Notes: generated by a model not told the origin, from the letters alone. Numbered from the stretch's first letter, positions 9,692 to 19,904 are shown. The stretch is 64,000 nucleotides of DNA from Algibacter marinivivus (GCF_003143755.1 NZ_QFRI01000002.1:293943-357942); one strand, 5' to 3'. Program-made: numbers and translations.

Positions 9692-10381
9692 ATGAGAAAA
9701 GAAAAACACTACAAAGGCTGGAATGAAATAAAAACAAACGATTCTTGGGCTATTTTTAAAATCATGGGAGAGTTTGTAAATGGTTATGAAAAGATGAGCA
9801 AAATTGGTCCTTGTGTTTCTATTTTTGGTTCAGCTAGAACTAAACCAGATCATAAATACTACAAACTTGCAGAAAATGTAGCTAAAAAGATTGTAGAAGC
9901 TGGTTATGGGGTTATAACTGGTGGTGGACCAGGAATAATGGAAGCTGGAAATAAAGGCGCTCATTTAGGAGGAGGAACCTCTGTTGGTTTAAATATAGAT
10001 TTACCATTTGAACAACACGATAACCCATATATAGATTCGGATAAAAGTTTAGATTTTGATTACTTTTTTGTTAGAAAAGTAATGTTTGTTAAATACTCTC
10101 AAGGTTTTGTTGTTATGCCTGGTGGCTTTGGTACTTTAGATGAACTTTTTGAAGCCATCACATTAATTCAAACACATAAAAGTGAAAGATTCCCCATTAT
10201 TCTTGTTGGAACTGATTTTTGGGAAGGCCTTATGGACTGGGTAAAAAAGACACTTTTAGATGAGTTTGGAAATATTAGCGCTAAAGACCTAGATCTTATT
10301 CATTTAGTTGACACAGAAGAGGAAGTAATATCTATTCTTGACGCATTTTATAAAGAATCTGGCTTAAGTCCTAACTTCTAA
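9692..10381 (+). CDS. LOG family protein (TIGR00730 Rossmann fold, nucleotide 5'-monophosphate phosphoribohydrolase-like)
   Basis: This 229-residue cytoplasmic protein has the family's two signature loops: GGGPGIMEAGNKGA (nucleotide phosphate binding) and MPGGFGTLDELFEA (PGGxGTxxE, catalytic Glu). LOG proteins cleave the N-glycosidic bond of nucleoside monophosphates and were long misannotated as lysine decarboxylases. The true bacterial substrate is not evident. It lies 56 bases after uvrA on the same strand, and co-transcription is possible. Confidence 0.9.
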   Translation: MRKEKHYKGWNEIKTNDSWAIFKIMGEFVNGYEKMSKIGPCVSIFGSARTKPDHKYYKLAENVAKKIVEAGYGVITGGGPGIMEAGNKGAHLGGGTSVGLNIDLPFEQHDNPYIDSDKSLDFDYFFVRKVMFVKYSQGFVVMPGGFGTLDELFEAITLIQTHKSERFPIILVGTDFWEGLMDWVKKTLLDEFGNISAKDLDLIHLVDTEEEVISILDAFYKESGLSPNF

Positions 10382-10518
10382 AAACAATCAAGTAAAATTA
10401 GATAATATTTATTAGTAATTATGTATGCATAATAATTATTAAGTCAATTCTCAAACCACCATATTTTACTATATTGCGACGCCTTACATGAAATTATTAA
10501 CCGTAAATGCTATAGAAA

Positions 10519-13350
10519 TTGAGAAAATACACTCTTAATTGTATTATTTTACTATTTATCTGCTTTTCTACTTTTAGTCAAAATAAAATTGACTTAAAAG
10601 CAGATTTTGATATTGAAAATAGGCAAATAGCGATTTCTCAAACCATTCAATATCAAAACACAACAAATGATGTTTTGCAAACTATCTATTTGAATGATTG
10701 GAACAATAGCTTTTCTACAAAAAAAACACCTTTAGCTATTCGAATAGCAGATGAATATAATAATGATTTTCATCTAGCAAAAAACAAAGATAGAGGTTAC
10801 TCTGTAATAACTTCAATTAAGCAAAATGGAGAAGATCTTACTTACAACCAATTAAAAAATCAAATAGATGTTCTAAAAGTAGAATTAAAAGAACCTCTAA
10901 AGCCAAATACATCTTACACTATTCAATTAGAATATTTAGTAAAAATACCTAGTGCAAAATTCACAAAATATGGTATTACAAATGAAGGAGATATCAACTT
11001 AAGATACTGGTATATTACACCTGCTATTTATGACGGAAAATGGCAATACTACAGTAATAAAAATTTAGATGATTTATTCATTCCTAAATCTGATGTTTCT
11101 TTGGAAATCGAATACCCAAATGGATACGCATTAACTTCTGAATTAAATTCAAGTAATACAACTCAATATCCTGACAAACAAATAATTAAATTAAAAGGAA
11201 AAGGCAGGGTTGATAATAAATTATTTTTAAATAAAAATTCTAATTTTAAGACACTTCAAACAGATAAGCTCTCCATAATATCAAATATAAAAGATGAAGG
11301 ATTAGAGGTGCTTGACAAAGTATTAATCACTGAAAAAGTAACTAACTTTATTTTTGAAAATTTTGGTGATTATCCACATAAAAAATTACTACTTACTCAA
11401 ATTGATTATGATAAAGATCCGCTTTATGGACTTAATTTTTTACCCAGTTTTATCAAACCATATCCAAATCATTTTCAATATGAATTGAAAATCCTAAAAA
11501 TAGCATTACACAATTACCTTGAAAATACACTTTTAATAAATCCTAGAACAGAACAATGGCTTCTTGATGGTATTCAGATTTACTATCTGATGAATTATGT
11601 AGAAGAACATTACCCAGACATGAAGTTTCTTGGCACCATAGCTAATTTATGGGGCGTTCGCTCATTTCATGCTGCAGACATGAAGTTTAATGATAAATAT
11701 GTTTTAGCATACATGCTTATGGCAAGAACAAATAGAGATCAACCATTAACTATGGCTAAAGATTCTTTATTAAAGTTTAACAAAAGCATTGCTAACAAAT
11801 ATAAAGCTGGTGTTGGTCTTAAATATTTAGATGATTTTGTTAATCAAGATATTGTAGAAAAAAGTATTGAAGCTTTCCTAAAACAAAATAAGCTAAAACC
11901 AACAACAACAGCTAGTTTTGAAAATTTCATTAAATCAAAAACTAATAAAAACATCAATTGGTTTTTTGAAGATTATATATCAACAAGAAAGAGTATCGAT
12001 TTTAAAATCAAAAAAGTAAAAAAAACCGAAGATTCCATCACTTTAACCATAAAGAATAAGAATGAGAATAAAATGCCAATTTCTCTTTATAGTCTAAAAA
12101 ATGATAGTATTATATCTAAAACTTGGGTTGAAAATGTTAATGGCAATAAAACTATTACAATACCTAGATTAGACGCTAACAAACTCGTTTTAAATTACAA
12201 TAATAAAATCCCTGAATTTAATTTAAGAGATAACTGGAAGTCATTAAAAGGTTTCTTTTTTAACAACAAACCATTGCAATTTAGAGTTTTTCAAGATGTT
12301 GAAGACCCAAATTATAATCAAGTCTTTTTTATGCCTATTGCAGAGTTTAACAATATCTATGATGGTTTTACAGCTGGTGCAAAAATTTACAATAAAACAG
12401 TACTAAGAAAACTGTTCAACTACAAAATTGCTCCTCGTTACGCTTTTAAGTCTAAATCAATAACTGGGTCTGCTTCAATATTCAAAACACACTACGTTCA
12501 AAACAAAAATCTTTATGCTATTCATTATGGAATTGCGGGAGGTTATAACTCTTATGCCGAAGATTTATTTGTTAGACAAATTACCCCTTCAATACAATTT
12601 CAGTTTAGACAAAATGATGATTTTAGGTCTAATAAAAGGCAATGGTTAAGTTTAAGACATGTAAACATTAATAGAGATAGAGACGTTAATAATATTTTAA
12701 CCACAACAGAACCAAACTATAGTATTTTCAATATTCGATATGTTAATTCTAATGACAATTTGATTAATTATAGTAAATGGAATACTGATTTTCAAGCTGG
12801 TAAAGACTTTAGTAAAATCTCTTTCAATTATGAATTTAGACGCCTTTTTGAAAGTAATCGACAAATAAATATTCGATTTTTCGCAGGGACATTTTTAAAA
12901 AACAATACTGACCCAGCTTCTAACTATTTTAGTTTTGCCTTGGATAGACCAACAGATTATCTATTTGACTACAATTATTTAGGACGCTCAGAAGCTTCAG
13001 GAATTTTTAGTCAGCAATTTATTGAGGCTGAAGGTGGCTTTAAGTCAAAATTAGAAACACCTTTTGCAAACCAATGGATAACCACAGTAAATACTAGTAC
13101 AACACTTTGGAAATATATACTTGCATATGGTGATTTAGGCTTCGTTAAAAATAAGTTTGACTCAGCTAAATTTGTTTACGATTCTGGAATTAGAATCAAT
13201 TTAGTTACTGATTATTTTGAAATTTACTTCCCAATGTATTCTAATTTAGGATGGGAAATTGGTCAACCCAACTATGATCAAAAAATCAGATTTAAGTTTA
13301 CTGCAGATCCTCAAGTACTGCTAGGTCTTTTTAGAAGACGATGGTATTAA
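10519..13350 (+). CDS. M1-peptidase-like protein with degenerate active site fused to an outer-membrane barrel-like domain
   Basis: This 943-residue protein starts at a TTG that follows an in-frame stop. The TTG is supported because it gives an intact signal peptide (MRKYTLNCIILLFICFSTFS). Residues about 20-490 resemble the N-terminal and catalytic domains of M1 aminopeptidases, but the zinc site HExxH-x18-E is not conserved. The matching positions read HNYLE and, further on, WLLDG instead of WLNEG. The C-terminal half (about 580-943) consists of alternating aromatic strands ending in RRRWY, typical of an outer-membrane barrel. A structural or binding role is more likely than peptidase activity. 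It stands alone between a LOG-family gene and the E1 gene. Confidence 0.75.
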   Translation: MRKYTLNCIILLFICFSTFSQNKIDLKADFDIENRQIAISQTIQYQNTTNDVLQTIYLNDWNNSFSTKKTPLAIRIADEYNNDFHLAKNKDRGYSVITSIKQNGEDLTYNQLKNQIDVLKVELKEPLKPNTSYTIQLEYLVKIPSAKFTKYGITNEGDINLRYWYITPAIYDGKWQYYSNKNLDDLFIPKSDVSLEIEYPNGYALTSELNSSNTTQYPDKQIIKLKGKGRVDNKLFLNKNSNFKTLQTDKLSIISNIKDEGLEVLDKVLITEKVTNFIFENFGDYPHKKLLLTQIDYDKDPLYGLNFLPSFIKPYPNHFQYELKILKIALHNYLENTLLINPRTEQWLLDGIQIYYLMNYVEEHYPDMKFLGTIANLWGVRSFHAADMKFNDKYVLAYMLMARTNRDQPLTMAKDSLLKFNKSIANKYKAGVGLKYLDDFVNQDIVEKSIEAFLKQNKLKPTTTASFENFIKSKTNKNINWFFEDYISTRKSIDFKIKKVKKTEDSITLTIKNKNENKMPISLYSLKNDSIISKTWVENVNGNKTITIPRLDANKLVLNYNNKIPEFNLRDNWKSLKGFFFNNKPLQFRVFQDVEDPNYNQVFFMPIAEFNNIYDGFTAGAKIYNKTVLRKLFNYKIAPRYAFKSKSITGSASIFKTHYVQNKNLYAIHYGIAGGYNSYAEDLFVRQITPSIQFQFRQNDDFRSNKRQWLSLRHVNINRDRDVNNILTTTEPNYSIFNIRYVNSNDNLINYSKWNTDFQAGKDFSKISFNYEFRRLFESNRQINIRFFAGTFLKNNTDPASNYFSFALDRPTDYLFDYNYLGRSEASGIFSQQFIEAEGGFKSKLETPFANQWITTVNTSTTLWKYILAYGDLGFVKNKFDSAKFVYDSGIRINLVTDYFEIYFPMYSNLGWEIGQPNYDQKIRFKFTADPQVLLGLFRRRWY

Positions 13351-13458
13351 AATTGAATTATTCTTATTTAAAATCGAATAATTTTACATAATTTGTAAAT
13401 TATTTATTTTAAAAACAAAATAATTACATTATTCGTATTTTTTTAACACAAATTTAAA

Positions 13459-13489
13459 TTGCAAAAAAGCTGGATTTTCGCTACTTTTG
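13459..13489 (+). promoter_or_regulatory. promoter of the fused E1 gene
   Basis: TTG (13459-13461) and TACTTTTG (13482-13489), separated by 20 bases, match the Bacteroidota -33/-7 pattern. Transcription would begin near 13496, just before the ATG at 13510. This argues that the in-frame TTG at 13459 is a promoter element, not a start codon. Confidence 0.75.
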
Positions 13490-13509
13490 CAAAACTAAAG
13501 CATGAACCT

Positions 13510-15921
13510 ATGCAAACCTTAACCAACTTGAAAAACAATTTATCATTCGAAGATTTTAAAGCTGAAGTCATTAATGACTATAAGACAGCTGTAGTAAGTC
13601 GTGAGTGTAGTTTACTAGGGCGTAGAGAGGTATTAACAGGTAAAGCAAAGTTTGGGATTTTTGGAGACGGTAAAGAAGTTCCGCAATTAGCAATGGCTAA
13701 GGCTTTTATGAAAGGAGATTGGAGATCTGGATACTACAGAGATCAAACCTTTATGATGGCCATTGGTGAATTAACTCCTGAGCAGTTTTTTGCTGGATTG
13801 TACGCAAACACAGATATTAAAGAAGAGCCAATGTCTGCTGGTCGACAAATGGGTGGTCATTTTGTTACACATAGTTTAAATGACAATGGGAGTTGGAAAG
13901 ATCTAACTAAGCAATACAATTCTAGCGCAGATATCTCCCCTACCGCTGGACAAATGCCACGTTTACTCGGTTTAGCACAAGCTTCAAAAATATTTAGAGA
14001 AGTAAAAGGTATAAACACCACCAACTTTTCAGTAAAAGGTAATGAAGTTGCTTGGGGAACTATAGGTAATGCCAGTACAAGTGAAGGCTTGTTTTTTGAA
14101 ACCATAAACGCTTCGGGAGTCTTACAGGTCCCGATGATTATAAGTGTTTGGGATGATGAATATGGTATTTCTGTTCATGCAAAACACCAAACTACTAAAG
14201 AAAATATTTCAGAAATCTTAAAAGGATTCCAAAGAGATAAAGACAATAAGGGCTACGAAATTTTACGTGTTAAAGGTTGGGATTATGCAAATTTGATTGA
14301 AACGTATCAAGAAGCAGCTGCAATTGCTAGAGAAGAGCATGTTCCTGTTTTAATCCATGTTCTAGAATTAACCCAACCTCAAGGTCACTCAACTTCTGGT
14401 TCTCATGAACGTTACAAATCTGCAGAAAGATTAGATTGGGAAACGCAACATGATTGTAATACCAAACTACGCGATTGGATTATAGAAAGTGGTATTGCCA
14501 CAAATGAAGCCTTAGTAGAAATTGAAAGAATAGCTAAAAGAAATGTACGAGAAGCAAAAAAGAATGCTTGGAATACATTTTTAAGACCCATTAAAAAAGA
14601 ACATCAAGAGTTAATTTCAATTTTAAAACAAGTTGAATCTAAGAGTGTTAATCGCGTATTTTTATCTAAAATAAAAGATAGCTTAATTACTATAGATGAA
14701 CCAACGAGAAAAGATATTTTATCTCATGCTCGTAAAGCACTACGCTATATTGTAGGTGAATCTTTTACTGAAAAAAGCATATTAACCAAATGGATAAATG
14801 ATATTTTTGAAAATGCGCAACCAAAATTTAGTTCGCATTTATATTCTGAAACTCAACGTTCAAATACCAGAATTAACGAGGTAAAACCAACATACAACGA
14901 TGATGCTCAACAAGTTGATGGCAGAATCATTATTCGAGATAATTTTGATGCTATTTTCAACACCTACCCTGAAGCCCTAGTCTTTGGAGAAGATACTGGT
15001 AATATTGGAGATGTTAATCAAGGTTTAGAAGGTCTACAAGAAAAATATGGAGAACTTCGTGTAGCTGATGCTGGTATTAGAGAGGCTACCATAGTTGGCC
15101 AAGGTATAGGTATGGCATTACGTGGATTAAGACCTATTGCGGAAATTCAATATTTAGATTATATTTTATACGCTTTACAGATTATTAGCGACGATTTAGC
15201 TACTACACATTATAGAACTAAAGGCAAACAAAAAGCACCACTTATTGTTAGAACTCGTGGACATAGACTTGAGGGCATATGGCACTCTGGATCGCAAATG
15301 GGCGGCATACTAAATTTAGCAAAAGGCGTTAATTTATTAGTGCCCCGTAACATGACTAAAGCCGCTGGTTTTTATAATACGCTTTTACTTGGTGATGATC
15401 CAGCTATTGTTGTAGAATGCTTAAATGGTTACAGACTAAAAGAAAAAATGCCTAACAACCTTGGTAACCTAAAAACACCTATAGGCGTTGTTGAAACCAT
15501 AAAAGAGGGAACAGACATTACTCTAGTTTCCTATGGTTCTACGCTTCGTATTGTAGAGCAAACTGCCAAAGATTTATTAGCAGTAGGTATTGATGTAGAA
15601 GTTATAGATGTACAATCTCTAATGCCTTTTGATTTAAACCATGATATTGTTAAAAGTATAGCTAAAACTAATAGAGTCATGATTATTGATGAAGATGTTC
15701 CTGGTGGCGCCTCTGCTTATATTCTAGATAAAATTTTAAACGAACAAGATGCTTTTCAATATCTAGACAGTGCACCAAAAACCTTAACTGCAAAACAACA
15801 CAGACCTGCCTATGGTAACGATGGCGATTATTTTTCAAAACCATCAGCAGAAGATATTTTTGAAGCTATTTACGACGTTATGTACGAATTGAGCCCTAAT
15901 GATTTTCCAAAGCTGAGATAA
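13510..15921 (+). CDS. fused alpha/beta E1 component of a 2-oxoacid dehydrogenase complex
   Basis: This 803-residue thiamine-diphosphate enzyme carries E1 alpha and E1 beta on one chain, as is common in Bacteroidota. The alpha half shows GNASTSEGLFFETINASG and WDDEYGISVHAKHQTT (cofactor and substrate region). The beta half begins near residue 480 with VFGEDTGNIGDVNQGLEGL, the usual E1-beta glutamate region, followed by ADAGIREATIVGQGIGMAL. It should decarboxylate a 2-oxoacid and reductively acylate the lipoyl E2; branched-chain 2-oxoacids are the most likely substrate. The ATG at 13510 is chosen because the promoter sits inside the longer frame. Confidence 0.9.
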   Translation: MQTLTNLKNNLSFEDFKAEVINDYKTAVVSRECSLLGRREVLTGKAKFGIFGDGKEVPQLAMAKAFMKGDWRSGYYRDQTFMMAIGELTPEQFFAGLYANTDIKEEPMSAGRQMGGHFVTHSLNDNGSWKDLTKQYNSSADISPTAGQMPRLLGLAQASKIFREVKGINTTNFSVKGNEVAWGTIGNASTSEGLFFETINASGVLQVPMIISVWDDEYGISVHAKHQTTKENISEILKGFQRDKDNKGYEILRVKGWDYANLIETYQEAAAIAREEHVPVLIHVLELTQPQGHSTSGSHERYKSAERLDWETQHDCNTKLRDWIIESGIATNEALVEIERIAKRNVREAKKNAWNTFLRPIKKEHQELISILKQVESKSVNRVFLSKIKDSLITIDEPTRKDILSHARKALRYIVGESFTEKSILTKWINDIFENAQPKFSSHLYSETQRSNTRINEVKPTYNDDAQQVDGRIIIRDNFDAIFNTYPEALVFGEDTGNIGDVNQGLEGLQEKYGELRVADAGIREATIVGQGIGMALRGLRPIAEIQYLDYILYALQIISDDLATTHYRTKGKQKAPLIVRTRGHRLEGIWHSGSQMGGILNLAKGVNLLVPRNMTKAAGFYNTLLLGDDPAIVVECLNGYRLKEKMPNNLGNLKTPIGVVETIKEGTDITLVSYGSTLRIVEQTAKDLLAVGIDVEVIDVQSLMPFDLNHDIVKSIAKTNRVMIIDEDVPGGASAYILDKILNEQDAFQYLDSAPKTLTAKQHRPAYGNDGDYFSKPSAEDIFEAIYDVMYELSPNDFPKLR

Positions 15922-15956
15922 TAATATTATTTTAGAGTTCTAAAATAAATTATTGA

Positions 15957-17126
15957 TTGTTTCCAGATTTTAATATAAGAAGTACCCCACTCTTAATTCT
16001 TGTTATTCAAGGATTGATTTTTGCTATTTTGCTACTTATAAAGTATAAACGTAGGGGTAACATATCCGATTTATTTCTAGCCCTTATTTTATTATTAACA
16101 TGTTATAGTCAAACATGCTACACCTTAGGTTTTATGGGTTGGTATGATGAGTTTAGAACAACAAAAATCAACTATTTTCTATACAATATCACAATCTTAC
16201 TTGCTCCTCTGATATATTTTTATGTAAAATCAGTTACAACTTCTGACTTTAAATTTAGAAAGCAAGATTGGTGGCATTTTACTTTTGCTATCACATTTGT
16301 AATTTATAAATTAAGCATATTTGTTTATGATGCTCTACAGCCTGACTTTAATGAAACCCAAAATGGAATTTTAAAAATTGATATAGATGAAGCTATAATA
16401 CAGCCTACTATGAGTTTTATTGAGTTTCCTTTTATGTTATTATATCTGGCTTTCACACTACAATTATTCTATAACTACAGAAAAAAAATAGAACAGTACT
16501 TTTCGAACACATACAAGCTAGAACTCAATTGGATTTTAAGTTTTTTAGTCTTATTTACTTTGATGTTTTTATATGATACTATTCAAACACTTATAGGTTC
16601 ATTAGTTACCGATTTAAATTATGAGCAACGCTGGTGGCTAAATTTATTCGCAGCTCTAATAACATTATATATTGGTATTAAAGGCTATTTTACTGATACT
16701 ACTAAACTTCAAAAACTTAATTTTAGTTTTTCTCCTAGTTTAGATGCTATTCCTGAGATTAATCAAAATAAAGAAAAAACAATATCAGATAGAGACATAA
16801 AATTAATAACGCATTTAATGGAAAACAATAAGGTTTACTTAAACCCAGAACTAAATTTGTCTGATTTAGCAGAACAAGCCAACATGTCTCGTGGGCAACT
16901 CTCAGAAATTATAAACTCCGGTTTCAATAAAAACTTTAATGACTTCGTAAACATGTATCGTGTAAGTGCCTTTAAAAATATGATTAAAGAAAACAAACAC
17001 AAACAACTTTCTTTATTAGGTATTGCACAAGAATGTGGTTTTAACAGCAAAGCAACATTCAATAGGGTATTTAAAAAACTAACAAACCACTCGCCAACTG
17101 AATATTTAAAGTCTACTACAAATTAA
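15957..17126 (+). CDS. membrane-bound AraC-type transcriptional regulator
   Basis: This 389-residue protein has about seven hydrophobic helices in residues 10-245, then a linker and a C-terminal AraC double helix-turn-helix (about residues 285-386) with NMSRGQLSEIIN and GIAQECGFNSKATFNRVFKK. A membrane sensor fused directly to an AraC domain is common in flavobacteria. The start is a TTG immediately after an in-frame stop; no ATG occurs before the first helix, so TTG is the best choice. The DoxX and secreted-protein genes follow within 100 bases and are plausible targets. Confidence 0.85.
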   Translation: MFPDFNIRSTPLLILVIQGLIFAILLLIKYKRRGNISDLFLALILLLTCYSQTCYTLGFMGWYDEFRTTKINYFLYNITILLAPLIYFYVKSVTTSDFKFRKQDWWHFTFAITFVIYKLSIFVYDALQPDFNETQNGILKIDIDEAIIQPTMSFIEFPFMLLYLAFTLQLFYNYRKKIEQYFSNTYKLELNWILSFLVLFTLMFLYDTIQTLIGSLVTDLNYEQRWWLNLFAALITLYIGIKGYFTDTTKLQKLNFSFSPSLDAIPEINQNKEKTISDRDIKLITHLMENNKVYLNPELNLSDLAEQANMSRGQLSEIINSGFNKNFNDFVNMYRVSAFKNMIKENKHKQLSLLGIAQECGFNSKATFNRVFKKLTNHSPTEYLKSTTN

Positions 17127-17223
17127 GACGTCTCAAATCGTATTTTAAGTCGTGCCAATACTATTTAAGTCGTCTATCGACTCATAATGCTAGAATTTTG
17201 TATCAGAAACAAAAACAAGTATT

Positions 17224-17706
17224 ATGAAAATCATTAAACGAATTATTACTCCTATCACACAAGAGCATTGGTTTGCAGATGTGTTATTCGCGTGTATCCG
17301 CTTTATATGTGGTATGCTTTTAGCCATCGATTTTGGGGCGTCAAAATTTGGTATGCCTTGGACGCCAGATGATAAAAATTTAAAACTATTTGAAGTTGCT
17401 TCATGGTTCCCAGAAGATGTTGCCTCTTATGGCGGTTTATTCGCCATTGCTCCTTTACTATTTGCTTGGTTGGGAGGTTTTAGTGAAGCCGTTGGAGGGC
17501 TATTTTTAGCTTTCGGCTTAAAAACAAGACTTGTCTCCTTCTTGATTATGTGTACCATGCTAGTAGCCATTTTTATGCAAAAATGGGGACAAGGAACTTG
17601 GGGTATGCTTCCAGCCATGGGATTTCTTTGGATATCTATTTACAATCTATACTTAGGATCAGGACGCTTCGGCTTAGATTATTTAATCAGCAAAACTTTA
17701 AATTAA
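17224..17706 (+). CDS. DoxX family membrane protein
   Basis: This 160-residue protein has four hydrophobic helices and the DoxX-like pattern: an N-terminal RFICGMLLAIDFGASKFG helix, GGFSEAVGGLFLAFGLKTRL, and a final helix before GSGRFGLDYLI. DoxX proteins are small inner-membrane proteins linked to redox or quinone-related functions; the precise role is not known here. It is followed after five bases by a small secreted protein and is preceded by the AraC regulator. Confidence 0.85.
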   Translation: MKIIKRIITPITQEHWFADVLFACIRFICGMLLAIDFGASKFGMPWTPDDKNLKLFEVASWFPEDVASYGGLFAIAPLLFAWLGGFSEAVGGLFLAFGLKTRLVSFLIMCTMLVAIFMQKWGQGTWGMLPAMGFLWISIYNLYLGSGRFGLDYLISKTLN

Positions 17707-17711
17707 AAATT

Positions 17712-18200
17712 ATGAAAAACTTATTATTTACAACAGCAATTTCCTTATTCACATTAATGCTACATGCCCAAAGTTCAATATCTCTATCAGATTTAGAAAT
17801 ATTGAATAATACTGAATGGGAAGGAAAACTAACTTATATAGATTATCAATCTGGAGAAGCTACAAGTATTGATACTAAAATGCAGATAAAGATTGATGAT
17901 GGTAAGATCATTTATAATATGCAATATGTATATGAACCTAAAAAAAACAATAACTCATCAGTAAGCATAAAGAAGAATGGTACTTATTATGGCAATGAAA
18001 AAGTAATTTCAAACACGGTAAATAATGATTCTAGAACAATTATCACTTCATATAAAGGAAAAGATAATGGTAAAAAAGCTACTATGTTTATTTCTCGAAT
18101 ATTTAACGAAACAAATTTATCAATCATTAAAAAAGTTGTGTTTAAAGATGGAAGTAAGCCCTTAATTAGAAACACTTACACATTCACTAAAATTAATTAA
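17712..18200 (+). CDS. secreted protein of unknown function
   Basis: This 162-residue protein has a signal peptide (MKNLLFTTAISLFTLMLHAQ). The mature part starts SSISLSDLEILNNTEWEGKL and is mostly beta strand with many Lys and Asn residues. Nothing catalytic is seen. The frame is open back to 17550 inside the DoxX gene, but the ATG at 17712 gives the signal peptide and is the real start. It is one base from the next gene and is probably in an operon with it and DoxX. Confidence 0.7.
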   Translation: MKNLLFTTAISLFTLMLHAQSSISLSDLEILNNTEWEGKLTYIDYQSGEATSIDTKMQIKIDDGKIIYNMQYVYEPKKNNNSSVSIKKNGTYYGNEKVISNTVNNDSRTIITSYKGKDNGKKATMFISRIFNETNLSIIKKVVFKDGSKPLIRNTYTFTKIN

Positions 18201-18201
18201 G

Positions 18202-19095
18202 ATGAAAAAAATAACACTATTACTAATACTTGTTACAGCAACGGGATTAGCACAGATAAAAGGAAATGAAAATATTGAAACAAAAAAATTCAATATTGAA
18301 AACATTAGGCAAGTTAAAATCAATTTTTATGCAAATATAACTATTGATGCTTCTTTAGAAGAGTCGTTAACTATCACAACAGATTCAAACTTATTTGATT
18401 TAATAGATAAAAAAGTTATTGATGGCATCTTATATTTAGATCAAAAAGAATGGATATCATCATCACAAAAAACAATCATAACCATTGGCGCACCTAATAT
18501 ATATAGGGTTGAACAAAACACTCATGACACCACACGTATTATAAATATTGACAATGAAGAATTTAGGATAAATGCTCCAAATGGAAATATATCTATAGAA
18601 GGAGAAACTGATGAATTAAGAATTGGCTCTGAACGTTCTAATATAGATGCTACAAAAATAATTGCAAAAAAAGCATTTATTAACCTTTGGGACCGAGGGA
18701 AAGTTAAATTAAACGTAACAAATTTCCTTTGGGCAAATGTTTCAAATAATGGCACATTAATTTACACTAAGAAACCCAAAAAAATAGATATAAAAACTAA
18801 CGCCAATGGTAAAGTAGTTGCATTAAGCAATACTGAAAAATTAAAAAATCCGGATGCGAAGTATATCAATTTCAATATAAAAAACAATTCATTTAATAGA
18901 AATCATTTCTTCGTTATTGGCCCCAAACCTAATGGTCAAAAATTCAGTTATGGTTTTCCTATGATGCCACAAGCAAAAAGGCAGGAGTATTGGACAATAG
19001 GAACAAAAGTGTATAAGGTTAATAAATTAGGCTTGAGAAAATTATTAATTACCTTAAAAGCAGAAGACGAAAACAAAACGGTTAAACTTTTTTGA
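18202..19095 (+). CDS. secreted GIN/DUF2807-like beta-helix protein
   Basis: This 297-residue protein has a signal peptide (MKKITLLLILVTATGLAQ). Its FNIENIRQVKINFYANITI opening, then short repeated beta turns such as RINAPNGNISIEGETDELRIGSERSNI and NVSNNGTLIY, resemble the head domain found in DUF2807 (GIN) proteins, thought to be surface adhesin-like. Family assignment is from pattern only. It is the last gene of the DoxX cluster and is followed by a terminator. Confidence 0.65.
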   Translation: MKKITLLLILVTATGLAQIKGNENIETKKFNIENIRQVKINFYANITIDASLEESLTITTDSNLFDLIDKKVIDGILYLDQKEWISSSQKTIITIGAPNIYRVEQNTHDTTRIINIDNEEFRINAPNGNISIEGETDELRIGSERSNIDATKIIAKKAFINLWDRGKVKLNVTNFLWANVSNNGTLIYTKKPKKIDIKTNANGKVVALSNTEKLKNPDAKYINFNIKNNSFNRNHFFVIGPKPNGQKFSYGFPMMPQAKRQEYWTIGTKVYKVNKLGLRKLLITLKAEDENKTVKLF

Positions 19096-19115
19096 TCAAA
19101 AAGAATTAAAACCAT

Positions 19116-19145
19116 AAAAACCATTGCGCTAGTAATGGTTTTTTT
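19116..19145 (+). terminator. Rho-independent terminator
   Basis: The stem AAAAACCATT/AATGGTTTTT with an 8-base loop ends in T7. It follows the GIN-like gene and closes the DoxX cluster. Confidence 0.85.
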
Positions 19146-19168
19146 ATATTTATAAACTAATCAAAACT

Positions 19169-19432
19169 ATGAATAACAATTCTAAACTAATAACCAGAGA
19201 TTGGCTAGCGATAGAGCGTACCAAACTAGCAAATGAACGCACGTTTTTAGCTTACTTCAGAACCTTTATCGTATTTCTAGGAACAGGTATAACTTTACTT
19301 AAGCTCGAGTTTTTTTCAGAGATGAAATCGTTTGGATATATTTTACTCATCATCTCTCCAATAATTTTAATCATTGGGTTAATGCGCTTAATTTCTGTAA
19401 AACGAACTATTAGAAAACACTATAACCTATAA
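19169..19432 (+). CDS. DUF202 family membrane protein
   Basis: This 87-residue protein has the DUF202 signature near the N-terminus (RDWLAIERTKLANERTFLAY followed by FRTF) and two transmembrane helices. The biochemical role of the family is unknown; it is inner-membrane. One base separates it from the next gene, so the two form an operon. Confidence 0.85.
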   Translation: MNNNSKLITRDWLAIERTKLANERTFLAYFRTFIVFLGTGITLLKLEFFSEMKSFGYILLIISPIILIIGLMRLISVKRTIRKHYNL

Positions 19433-19433
19433 A

Positions 19434-19904
19434 ATGAAAGCTATACCATTACCAGAAATAAAGAAAGAATTAAAAACCCTTTCAACTCAAGAGATTGAGG
19501 CCTTGTGCTTACGGTTAGCTAGATTTAAAAAAGAAAACAAAGAACTCCTCACCTATCTATTATTCGAATCACATAACGAAAGTGGTTACATAGAAACTGT
19601 AAAACAATACATGGACGACGAGTTTGATCTCATCAATACGGATAGTTATTTCTACATCAGAAAAAGCGTTAGAAAAATACTTAGAAACGTTAAAAAATTT
19701 ATTCGCTACTCTCAAAAAAAAGAAACAGAAGTAGAACTCCTAATCTATTTCTGTGGTAAACTAAAAGATTTTAAACCAAGTATAAATAGAAGTACACAAC
19801 TTTTCAATATGTACAATAGGCAAATCGCTTTAGCTAAAAAAACAATTGATAAATTACACGAAGATTTACAGTACGATTATAATTTGATGCTTCAAGAACT
19901 ATAG
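19434..19904 (+). CDS. conserved cytoplasmic helical protein of unknown function
   Basis: This 156-residue protein has no signal peptide or membrane segment. It is rich in charged residues and predicted helices (TLSTQEIEALCLRLARFKKENKELL near the N-terminus; RKSVRKILRNVKKFIRYSQ in the middle). I recognise no domain. It starts one base after the DUF202 gene, so the pair is probably translated together. It converges with the TlpA-like gene. Confidence 0.7.
   Translation: MKAIPLPEIKKELKTLSTQEIEALCLRLARFKKENKELLTYLLFESHNESGYIETVKQYMDDEFDLINTDSYFYIRKSVRKILRNVKKFIRYSQKKETEVELLIYFCGKLKDFKPSINRSTQLFNMYNRQIALAKKTIDKLHEDLQYDYNLMLQEL

Noticed and set aside
13459..13509. TTG start at 13459 for the fused E1.
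   Set aside because: That TTG is the -33 box of a good promoter whose -7 box lies within the extended frame; the ATG at 13510 fits the family.
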